NCBI GenBank assembly: GCA_027484885.1
Contig: JAIXSD010000481.1
Span: forward strand, 1 to 7,436
DNA length: 7,436 bases
Direction: 5' to 3'
Origin: Rubrivivax sp.
Lineage (GTDB): Bacteria > Pseudomonadota > Gammaproteobacteria > Burkholderiales > Burkholderiaceae_C
The position numbers and the translations under genes were made by a program. This document shows positions 1 through 5,421 of the stretch, piece after piece (within the stretch, counting starts at the first letter, position 1; each line of letters starts with the position of its first letter). Under the pieces are notes generated by a model. It saw nothing but the letters and a program-made list of their open reading frames with translations, was not told the origin of the DNA and ran no database searches.

Positions 1-551
1 AGCACGATCTTGTCGACGAAGTAGCCGACGATGCGCGAGAGGAAGACCACAAAGGTGTTCATGACGCCCTGGATCAGCGCCATGGTCACCATATCGCCAT
101 TGGCCACATGGGCCACCTCGTGGCCGATCACGGCCTCCACCTCTTCGCGGCTCATGGACTGCAGCAAGCCCGTGGACACCGCCACCAGGGCCGAGTTCTT
201 GAAAGCGCCGGTGGCGAAGGCATTGGGCGCACCCTCGTAAATGCCGACCTCGGGCGTGGCGATGCCGGCCTTCTCAGCGAAGCGCTCCACCGTGGTCACC
301 AGCCAGATGTGGGTGGTGTCGTTCGACTGGTTGATGATCTGCACACCCGTGGTCCATTTGGCCATGGGCTTGCTGATCAAAAGCGAGATGAAGGCGCCGC
401 CAAAGCCCATCACCAGGGCAAAGCCCAGCAGCGTGGTCAGGTCCAAGCCGTTGGCATGCAAGAAGCGATTCAGACCGAGCAGATGAACCGCCAGGCCCAG
501 CACCAGCATGACGCCAAGGTTGGTCAAAAGAAACAAGGCAATGCGTTTCAT
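1..551 (-). CDS. htpX: HtpX membrane zinc metalloprotease, N-terminal part (C-terminus beyond window)
   Basis: HtpX is an M48-family inner-membrane protease that degrades misfolded or damaged membrane proteins, overlapping in role with FtsH. The 183 visible residues begin [15 protein letters not shown], very close to the E. coli HtpX N-terminus. Two hydrophobic segments (about residues 4-25 and 36-60) are followed by a cytoplasmic part with NAFATGA and the zinc/catalytic motif HEVAH at residues 144-148, inside the family signature [23 protein letters not shown]. The family is about 290 aa long, so roughly the last 110 residues, including the third zinc ligand (a Glu) and further membrane segments, lie off the left edge. 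The start is ATG at 551-549, preceded by GGAGG (561-565) at a 9-nt spacing. It lies 44 bp downstream of the small membrane-protein gene on the same strand, so the two are probably co-transcribed. Identification is strong. Regulation by envelope stress, known for E. coli htpX through CpxR, cannot be read here. Confidence 0.95.
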   Translation of the reverse strand, partial: MKRIALFLLTNLGVMLVLGLAVHLLGLNRFLHANGLDLTTLLGFALVMGFGGAFISLLISKPMAKWTTGVQIINQSNDTTHIWLVTTVERFAEKAGIATPEVGIYEGAPNAFATGAFKNSALVAVSTGLLQSMSREEVEAVIGHEVAHVANGDMVTMALIQGVMNTFVVFLSRIVGYFVDKIV

Positions 552-560
552 GGTTTCAAT

Positions 561-565
561 CCTCC
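561..565 (-). promoter_or_regulatory. Ribosome binding site of htpX
   Basis: GGAGG on the minus strand, 9 nt before the ATG at 551-549. It is a near-consensus Shine-Dalgarno sequence and fixes the htpX start. It sits in the 44-bp gap after the stop of the upstream gene, so htpX can initiate independently of upstream translation. Confidence 0.75.
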
Positions 566-595
566 AAATTCAAAGTGGCTGCGCCGCGGTGCAGC

Positions 596-1021
596 TCAAG
601 CCGAAGGCAGCGAACGCGGCGAGGCCAAGCTGGCCGCCTTGCTCTGCATCAGCTTGAGCAAAAGGCTCAAACCGCCACCGAGCAGCAAAAGCAAGAACAT
701 ACCCAGACCCCAGCCCACCCAGATCAGGGGCGAGAGCCAATCCCCGAGCACCGGCATGGCCTCCAGCACGCCCTTGAGCAGGGGCGCGAACAGATCCACA
801 AACTCGGCCAGGCCTTGAAGCAGGCCCTCAGGCACCCAGGGTGCCAGCCAGGCCGGCAATTGCAGATCAGACAGGCGCGCGCCCAGCGTGGGCAAGCCTT
901 CCGCTTGCGAGCCCAGAGCCGTCACGGTCCACACCGCCAGGCTGTGAAAGGCCCAGCTGGCCAGGGACCAGAGCGCGGCCAGCAATCCGACCACCAACCA
1001 GGTCAACAGGTAATAGGCCAT
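596..1021 (-). CDS. Small Trp-rich two-TM membrane protein of unknown function
   Basis: I do not recognise this 141-residue protein. It starts MAYYLLTWLVVG and has a hydrophobic N-terminal segment (about residues 4-24, possibly to 35). A middle part rich in Leu, Pro and Trp (about 40-97) has amphipathic stretches such as LLQGLAEFVDLFAPLLKGVL. A second strong membrane segment covers about 98-122 (PLIWVGWGLGMFLLLLLGGG), followed by a short polar Ser/Ala/Lys tail. Nine tryptophans occur in 141 residues, and there are no catalytic motifs or cysteines. The ATG at 1021-1019 is chosen because AAGGGGG (1028-1034) precedes it by 6 nt. The frame stays open upstream to 1087, but that extension reads like intergenic DNA. 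It lies 44 bp before htpX on the same strand and diverges from the NhaR-like regulator, so an envelope role and control by that regulator are plausible inferences. That it is a real gene is supported by the RBS, its membrane-protein composition and its operon position. Confidence 0.7.
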   Translation of the reverse strand: MAYYLLTWLVVGLLAALWSLASWAFHSLAVWTVTALGSQAEGLPTLGARLSDLQLPAWLAPWVPEGLLQGLAEFVDLFAPLLKGVLEAMPVLGDWLSPLIWVGWGLGMFLLLLLGGGLSLLLKLMQSKAASLASPRSLPSA

Positions 1022-1150
1022 CGTCTTCCCCCTTCTTGTCCGAAACACAGATGGCTGCATTCTCTGCCTCGCCACACTTCCAAACAAGCAGCGCTGGCTT
1101 ACGATTCACTTCTGTTTTTCAGAAGTCGAAAAAATGAGCACAGAGGCGGC
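1022..1150. promoter_or_regulatory. Divergent intergenic region between the membrane protein/htpX genes and the NhaR-like gene
   Basis: This 129-bp gap must hold the promoters for both directions and is visibly more AT-rich than the flanking genes. It contains a perfect inverted repeat at 1108-1126 and an A-tract at 1129-1134. On the minus strand, TTGTTT followed 17 nt later by GAGAAT is a weak sigma-70-like candidate for the leftward genes. I see no convincing -10/-35 pair on the plus strand. Regulation of both directions by the LysR protein is the usual arrangement for this family but is inferred here. Confidence 0.5.
1108..1126. promoter_or_regulatory. Inverted repeat, candidate LysR-type operator
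   Basis: The sequence ACTTCTG-TTTTT-CAGAAGT is a perfect 7-bp inverted repeat with a 5-bp spacer, ending 24 bp before the NhaR-like start codon. It contains the LysR-family signature T-N11-A within an interrupted dyad (T at 1111, A at 1123). As RNA it could also form a hairpin, but no U-tract follows the stem in either direction, so a terminator is unlikely. Binding by the adjacent regulator is inferred from family behaviour and position. Confidence 0.5.
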
Positions 1151-2038
1151 ATGCTGAACTTCAGGCATTTGCACTACTTCTGGGTCGTGGCCCAGGAAGG
1201 CGGCTTCGCGCGCGCCGCGGAGCGGCTGGACATGGCCATCCAGACGGTCAGCACCCAGGTGCGCGAGCTGGAGAAGTCCCTCGGCCATCAGTTGCTCAAG
1301 CCCGCCGGCCGTGGCGTGGCCTTGACCGAAGCCGGCCAGGCCGCGTTTGCGCGCGCCGAAGAGATCTTCCGCCTGGGCAGCCTGATCCCGGAAGAGGTGC
1401 GCCAGGCGGCGCAAGGCCCGGCGGCGCGCCTGGCTGTGGGCCTGAGCGACGGCATCTCCAAACTGGCCGCCCACGCCCTGCTCGCGCCCGTGCTGGGCAC
1501 CGAGTCCCTGCGCCTGCTCTGCCACGAGGGCGAGGTCGACCCCCTGCTGGCCGAGCTGGCCATGCACAAGCTGGACCTGGTGCTGGCCGGGCGGCCGGCG
1601 CCGCACAAGCCCGGCCTGCGCCTGAGCAGCGAGCTGCTGGCTCAGGCGCCGGTCGATTGGTACGGGCCGAAGAACCTGGTGCATGCGGCCGAGCTGCGCG
1701 AGTTCCCGCTTTGCCTGAACCGCCTGCCGGTGCTGCTGCCCACCGCACACTCGGCCCTGCGCGGCACGCTGGACCACTGGTTTGCCGAGCAGGGGCTGCA
1801 GCCCAATATCGTCGGCGAATTCGAGGACAGCGCCCTGATGGCCGTGTTCGCCTCGCGCGGCCTGGGCGTGTTCCCCGTCAGCCGCCTCGGCGGCGAAGAC
1901 CTGGAGCGCATGCACGGCCTGCGCCTGCTGGGCCATGTCGAGGAGGTGAAGGAAGAGATCCACGCCATCCGCTCGCGCCGCGGCCAGCACCATCCGCTGG
2001 TCCTGCAGCTGCTGGAGGCGGCACGGCAGGTGCGCTGA
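1151..2038 (+). CDS. nhaR: LysR-family transcriptional regulator, NhaR-like
   Basis: This 295-aa protein has the usual LysR length. An N-terminal winged helix-turn-helix (about residues 4-62) begins NFRHLHYFWVVAQEGGFARA, continues with the recognition-helix region QTVSTQVRELEKSLG, and ends GRGVALTEAGQ. The effector-binding domain covers about residues 90-295. Several stretches match E. coli NhaR, the activator of the Na+/H+ antiporter gene nhaA: HLxYFW, HKLDLVLAG (from residue 139), GEFEDSALM (222-230), and a C-terminal VEEVKEEIHAI followed by QHHPLV. The start is ATG at 1151 with AGAGG at 1142-1146. The frame is open far upstream (to 575), but the protein family begins here. It is transcribed away from the membrane protein/htpX pair. 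No antiporter gene is visible, so its target may differ from that of E. coli NhaR. Confidence is high for the family and moderate for the symbol. Confidence 0.88.
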   Translation: MLNFRHLHYFWVVAQEGGFARAAERLDMAIQTVSTQVRELEKSLGHQLLKPAGRGVALTEAGQAAFARAEEIFRLGSLIPEEVRQAAQGPAARLAVGLSDGISKLAAHALLAPVLGTESLRLLCHEGEVDPLLAELAMHKLDLVLAGRPAPHKPGLRLSSELLAQAPVDWYGPKNLVHAAELREFPLCLNRLPVLLPTAHSALRGTLDHWFAEQGLQPNIVGEFEDSALMAVFASRGLGVFPVSRLGGEDLERMHGLRLLGHVEEVKEEIHAIRSRRGQHHPLVLQLLEAARQVR

Positions 2039-2094
2039 GCCAGCCGGCCCGGCGCCTGCGGTTAATCCCGAGGTGGGCGGCAGCGGCATCTGGG

Positions 2095-2100
2095 GACAAT
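2095..2100 (+). promoter_or_regulatory. Candidate -10 box for the response regulator operon
   Basis: GACAAT (4 of 6 to TATAAT) ends 8 nt before the response-regulator ATG. A transcript starting the usual 6-8 nt downstream would begin at or next to the start codon. The bases between (GCCGCGCC) contain no Shine-Dalgarno sequence, and the only purine run, GGGGA at 2092-2096, is 12 nt from the ATG. No good -35 is visible at 17 bp. The 70-bp gap (2039-2108) holds nothing else I can name. Confidence 0.35.
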
Positions 2101-2108
2101 GCCGCGCC

Positions 2109-2771
2109 ATGCATGTTTTGATCGTGGAAGATGATCTGGAGCTGGGCCGGGCCTTACAGCAGGTGCTGCAGGCCGAGGGCTACAGCAGCCAGTGGCTGCG
2201 CCGCGCGGCGGACGCCCCGCAGTCTGTGGAGCTGGCCGATTACGCCTGCGTGCTGCTTGATCTGGGCCTGCCGGACGGCAGCGGCTTCGACCTGCTCGGC
2301 CGCTGGCGCCGCGGTGGCGCGCTGACCCCGGTGCTCTTGATCACGGCCCGCTCGGGCCTGGACGAGCGCCTGCGTGGCCTGGACGGCGGCGCCGACGACT
2401 ACCTGGTCAAGCCCTTCGCCATGCCCGAGCTGCTCTCCCGCATGCGGGCCGTGCAGCGGCGCTATGCCCAGCAGGCCAGCGAGCTCTGGCGCATCGGCGA
2501 TCTGGAGATTTCGCCTGGCGCCCGCACGGCCCGGGTGGCGGGCCAGGCGCTCGATCTCTCGCCACGCGAATTCAACATCCTGCTGGAGCTGGCCCGCGAG
2601 CCGGGCCGGGCCGTGGCCAAAGGCGCCCTGGCCCAGCGCCTGGAGCCGCTGGGCGAAGCACTGGAGTTCAGCGCGCTGGAGGTGCACATGTCGAATCTGC
2701 GCAAAAAGATCGGGGCCGAGCGCATCCGCACCCTGCGCGGTGTCGGCTACCGGCTCGAGAAGCCCGAATGA
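2109..2771 (+). CDS. OmpR/QseB-class two-component response regulator
   Basis: This is a 220-aa DNA-binding response regulator. The receiver domain (about residues 1-118) has the acidic pair E7/D8/D9 in MHVLIVEDD, the phosphoacceptor D51 in LLDLGLPDG, the switch Thr T79 in ITARS, and K101 in VKPF. The C-terminal winged helix (about 125-218) has LDLSPREFNILLEL, a recognition helix around SALEVHMSNLRKKIG and the ending IRTLRGVGYRLEKPE, all typical of the OmpR/PhoB group and closest in style to QseB, PmrA and TctD. ATG at 2109 is chosen because MHVLIVEDD is the standard start of the fold. An in-frame GTG lies 36 nt upstream (2073) but would add a non-conserved leader. The stop overlaps the kinase start as ATGA, so the pair is translationally coupled and should act together: the kinase phosphorylates D51 and the protein then binds promoter DNA. 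The target genes and the signal cannot be told. Confidence 0.93.
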   Translation: MHVLIVEDDLELGRALQQVLQAEGYSSQWLRRAADAPQSVELADYACVLLDLGLPDGSGFDLLGRWRRGGALTPVLLITARSGLDERLRGLDGGADDYLVKPFAMPELLSRMRAVQRRYAQQASELWRIGDLEISPGARTARVAGQALDLSPREFNILLELAREPGRAVAKGALAQRLEPLGEALEFSALEVHMSNLRKKIGAERIRTLRGVGYRLEKPE

Positions 2772-4204
2772 GCGGGCCAGGCGGCCTGCGATCGCGCTGG
2801 CTCGGGCCCAGCCTGACGCGGCGGCTGATTGTTTCCCTGCTGCTGGCCTTTGTGCTGGTCTGGGCAGCCCTGCTGCTGCTCTATTGGCAGCGCTGGGCCC
2901 AGGGCCGCGAGGCACGCCTGCAACAGACCGTGGACCAGGTGCTGGCCCAGCTGCGCCCCGAGCACAGCAGCGCCGAGGCCGCCCTGCGCCTGCGCAGCAT
3001 CGACGAGCTCTCACAACTAGAGCTTCAGGAGGCCGGCCAAAGCACCCGGGCCGGCTTCATCCTGCGCGACCGCCAGCTGCCCGCGGAGGCCCCACCGGTG
3101 TACCTGGCCGAGCGCCTGCGCGAGCTGCCGGGCCTGAGCTGGCAGCTGAGCCCGGGCCGCTGCAGCCTGCCCGGCCAGGACTGCCTGCTGCGCAGCCGCA
3201 GCAACGCCCGCTGGGAGCTGCATCGCATCAGCCTGCCCATGAGCGACCGGCAGATCTTTGCCGGCATCCACCAGGCCTTGCTGCCCCTGCTGCTGCTGGC
3301 CTTTCCCTTGATCCTGCTGCCGCTGTGGCTGGCGGTGACACGCGGCCTGGCGCCGCTGAACCGCCTCAGCCGCGAGCTGCGCCAGCGCCGGCCCGAGGAT
3401 CTCAGCCCCCTGCCCCCGGGCCTGCAACAAGCCCTGCGCCACCGTGAGCTGCAGCCCTTGGTGCTGGCCTTGCAAAGCCTGCTGGGCCGGCTGCGCGGCC
3501 ATCTGGAGCGCGAACGCGCTTTCGTCGACGACGCCGCCCATGAACTGCGTACGCCCATGGCCTTGATCAGCGCCCAAGCCCATGTGCTGCGCCGGGCCGA
3601 GGACGCTGGCGCGCGCGAGCAAGCAGGCCGCCAGCTGGACGCTGCGGTCGCGCGCGCCTCGCATCTGGTGGAGCAATTGCTGGCCCTGGCCCGCATGGAG
3701 GCGGCCACCGCGCCGGTGCCACAAGCGCTGGACCTGGCCGAGTGGCTGCGCGAACAGCTGATCGCCTTTCTGCCCGAGGCCGAAGGCGCCGGCATCGAGC
3801 TGAGCCTGGACGCGCCCGAGCACCTGCCTTGGCGGGGGGAACCACAGGCCCTGGCCTCCATCGTCGGCAATCTGGTCGGCAATGCACTGCGCTATGCCGG
3901 ACGCGGCGCCCAGCTGGAGCTGCAACTGCGGCATGACCCGGCTCAGCCCGATGGGCTGGTGCTCTGGGTGAAGGACGATGGCCCGGGCATCGCGCCCGAG
4001 GCCCAGGGCCGGCTGTTCCAGCGCTTCCAGCGGGGCGAGGCCGGCGCGACGGCGGTGGACGGCTCGGGCCTGGGCCTGGCCATCGTGCAGCAGGCCTGCC
4101 TGCGCCTGGGCGCCTCGCTGAGCCTGATCAGCCCGCGGCCGGAGCTGAACCCGCCGCGCGGCTGCGCCTTTGGCCTCCGCCTGCCCCAGGCATCACAGGC
4201 TTGA
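2768..4204 (+). CDS. QseC/PmrB-class sensor histidine kinase
   Basis: This is a 478-aa inner-membrane kinase and the partner of the preceding regulator. Layout: a short basic N-terminus; TM1 at about residues 20-40 (LIVSLLLAFVLVWAALLLLYW); a periplasmic sensor of about 130 residues; TM2 at about 171-190; a HAMP-like linker (about 191-245); a HisKA dimerisation domain with the phosphorylated H258 in FVDDAAHELRTPMALI; and a HATPase_c domain with the N-box NLVGNALRYA (N368, N372), G1 box DDGPGI (403-408) and G2 box GSGLGLAIV (432-440). All catalytic motifs are intact. The sensor domain holds two cysteines seven residues apart (C132 and C139, in CSLPGQDC) that could form a periplasmic disulphide. 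The start ATG overlaps the upstream stop by 4 bp. The architecture resembles QseC, PmrB and TctE, but the ligand cannot be assigned. The gene ends 7 bp before the stop of the convergent hydrolase. Confidence 0.93.
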   Translation: MSGPGGLRSRWLGPSLTRRLIVSLLLAFVLVWAALLLLYWQRWAQGREARLQQTVDQVLAQLRPEHSSAEAALRLRSIDELSQLELQEAGQSTRAGFILRDRQLPAEAPPVYLAERLRELPGLSWQLSPGRCSLPGQDCLLRSRSNARWELHRISLPMSDRQIFAGIHQALLPLLLLAFPLILLPLWLAVTRGLAPLNRLSRELRQRRPEDLSPLPPGLQQALRHRELQPLVLALQSLLGRLRGHLERERAFVDDAAHELRTPMALISAQAHVLRRAEDAGAREQAGRQLDAAVARASHLVEQLLALARMEAATAPVPQALDLAEWLREQLIAFLPEAEGAGIELSLDAPEHLPWRGEPQALASIVGNLVGNALRYAGRGAQLELQLRHDPAQPDGLVLWVKDDGPGIAPEAQGRLFQRFQRGEAGATAVDGSGLGLAIVQQACLRLGASLSLISPRPELNPPRGCAFGLRLPQASQA

Positions 4205-4211
4205 GGCCGGC

Positions 4212-5198
4212 TCAGCGCCCGGCGCCGGTACCGGTACCGGTACCAGTTTGGCCCGCCACACGCCGCACGAACTCGCAGTAAGCGGGCTGGGCCAGGCCTT
4301 GGCGGATCAGCCCGGCATGGCTGACCCCGGGCAGCTCGACCCAGCGCTCGTGCTCACCAGCCGGCAGGGCCTCGAACACCGCACGGCCCAGCACGGCCGG
4401 CGTGGTCTCATCTCGCCCCCCGGCCAGCACCAGGGCCGGGCCGCGGTAGGCGGCCAGGGCCTGGCGGTTGTCGATGCGTTCCAGGCCTTCGCTGATTTCC
4501 AGCTTGAGCAGGGGCGCCAACAGGCCGGCGCGGCGCTGCACCGCATGCTCGGCCGTGGCACGCGGGCTGGGGGCGGCGCCGGCCAAGATCAGGCCGTCCA
4601 CCGGGCGGGCCTGGGCCACCTGGCCGGCCATGAAACTGCCCAGGGAATAACCATGGACCAGCACGGGTCCGGCAGCGGCCGGCTGCTGGGCGCGTACATG
4701 TTCGCGCACATGGTCATACAGGCGCAGCGCGTCGGCCGTCAGCGTCTCGACCGTGGGCTCGCCACCGCTGCGGCCATAGCCGCGGTAGTCGAACATCCAG
4801 ACATTGACCGGGCAGCCGGCCAGCGCATCCAGCACGTCTTCGCCGCCGTCGTCGATGTGGAAGAGATTGCCGCCGAAGTACAGCACCGTGGCCAGGGCAT
4901 CGGGGCGCTGCAGGCTCAGGCCGTGCAGCTGCACCGGCGCAGCTTCGGCGCTGGCGGCCGGCACGCTCAGGCTGTGTGGCAGCAGGCGCACGGCCGAGTT
5001 CTCACGCGTCAGCGCGGTCGACTGCAAGGTACTGCGGGCCTGGAAGCCGCTGACGCGGTCGGGCTTGATGAACTCCTGATCGCCCAGACGCAGGGTCTGG
5101 CAGGCGGCCAGAGGCAGCAGGCAAGCGGCAGCCAGGCCCAGACGCAGGGCCAGCGAGGAAAAACGAGGGAAGGCTTGGGCGGGGGCTGTGAATCGCAT
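4212..5198 (-). CDS. Lipoprotein-type alpha/beta hydrolase (serine hydrolase, S33/Bem46-like)
   Basis: This 328-aa protein has a lipoprotein signal: basic residues near the start, a hydrophobic stretch (about 16-32) and the lipobox LAAC with C33 as the lipidated residue. It should be secreted and membrane-anchored. The alpha/beta-hydrolase fold shows YFGGN (107-111, oxyanion-hole region), MFDYRGYGRSGGEPT, the nucleophile elbow GYSLG with S185, the acid D263 in GGRDETTPA and the base H294 in GVSHAG. The triad is therefore complete. The pattern YRGYGRS plus GYSLG fits Bem46/ABHD13-like hydrolases. The substrate is unknown, with an ester, thioester or peptide all possible. ATG at 5198 is chosen because it puts the signal peptide at the N-terminus. 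An in-frame TTG at 5276 would add a basic leader and is unlikely. No clear Shine-Dalgarno is seen. The C-terminus is a short Gly/Thr repeat encoded by tandem GGTACC. It may share some read-through from the upstream Bug gene despite the terminator between them. Confidence 0.85.
   Translation of the reverse strand: MRFTAPAQAFPRFSSLALRLGLAAACLLPLAACQTLRLGDQEFIKPDRVSGFQARSTLQSTALTRENSAVRLLPHSLSVPAASAEAAPVQLHGLSLQRPDALATVLYFGGNLFHIDDGGEDVLDALAGCPVNVWMFDYRGYGRSGGEPTVETLTADALRLYDHVREHVRAQQPAAAGPVLVHGYSLGSFMAGQVAQARPVDGLILAGAAPSPRATAEHAVQRRAGLLAPLLKLEISEGLERIDNRQALAAYRGPALVLAGGRDETTPAVLGRAVFEALPAGEHERWVELPGVSHAGLIRQGLAQPAYCEFVRRVAGQTGTGTGTGAGR
4227..4244. repeat. Tandem hexamer GGTACC x3, an 18-bp perfect palindrome
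   Basis: Three exact copies of GGTACC are preceded by one degenerate copy, GGCGCC (4221-4226). Because each unit is palindromic, the whole 18 bp is a perfect palindrome. It lies within the last codons of the hydrolase and encodes alternating Thr-Gly. Unit gain or loss would stay in frame. It is 22 bp past the stop codon of the convergent kinase, so transcripts of either gene could fold it, but no T-run follows. Confidence 0.8.
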
Positions 5199-5330
5199 CG
5201 CATGAAGACCCGGGCCGATGGAGGCGGCGCCGGGCGGTCGCTGTGGTTGAAGACAGCGGCGATTCTTCGCGGCCAAGCTTTAGGCCAGCCAAAGATGAAA
5301 GGTTGCGCTCACTGGGGCTGCGGAGACCAA
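5199..5330 (-). promoter_or_regulatory. Upstream region of the hydrolase
   Basis: This 132-bp stretch lies between the Bug terminator and the hydrolase start and presumably contains the hydrolase promoter. I see no convincing -35/-10 pair. TTGGCT on the minus strand is a possible weak -35, with an A-rich GAAGAAT after it, but the spacing is poor. A 6-bp hairpin (CGCTGT at 5239-5244 with ACAGCG at 5253-5258, 8-nt loop) would sit in the leader of the mRNA. No gene is supported here. Confidence 0.3.
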
Positions 5331-5357
5331 GAAAAAGAGCCCGGCAAGCCGGGCTCT
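5331..5357 (-). terminator. Rho-independent terminator of the Bug gene
   Basis: Read on the minus strand, the stem AGAGCCCGG / CCGGGCTCT closes a CTTG loop and runs straight into TTTTTC. The stem is 9 bp, GC-rich and perfect (arms 5336-5344 and 5349-5357). It lies about 65 bp after the Bug stop codon. A smaller hairpin, CACGCC-TGTG-GGCGTG (5375-5390), sits between the stop and the terminator. This should separate Bug transcription from the hydrolase downstream. On the plus strand no T-run follows, so it acts mainly in one direction. Confidence 0.85.
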
Positions 5358-5421
5358 GGGGCTCAGACGCTGCGCACGCCTGTGGGCGTGTTCGCCATCA
5401 AGCCTTCAAGCACGCCATCAC

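Noticed and set aside
31..818. Plus-strand open frames opposite htpX and the small membrane protein
   Set aside because: They are Gln/His/Arg-rich low-complexity translations of the reverse of real genes, with no family resemblance. The minus-strand HtpX match is unmistakable.
1108..1134. Hairpin plus A-tract before the NhaR-like gene as an intrinsic terminator
   Set aside because: The AT-rich tract lies on the wrong side for either direction to give a stem followed by a U-run, and the stem is weak. An operator is the better reading.
575..1150. Long upstream extension of the NhaR-like frame
   Set aside because: The frame is open only because of high GC. The extension is antisense to the membrane-protein gene and low complexity, and the LysR fold starts at the ATG at 1151.
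2040..2056. GC-rich CCGGCCCGG-type dyad after the LysR stop as a terminator
   Set aside because: The arms are about 5 bp with almost no loop, and no T-run follows, so it is expected by chance in DNA this GC-rich.
1106..2110. 334-residue minus-strand open frame opposite the LysR gene
   Set aside because: It is Gln/Ala/His-rich with no recognisable domain, a typical GC-rich antisense shadow of a confident gene.
2154..3934. Long minus-strand open frames opposite the two-component genes
   Set aside because: They are Ala/Gln/Arg-rich shadows. The plus-strand frames hold every catalytic motif of a receiver domain and a histidine kinase.
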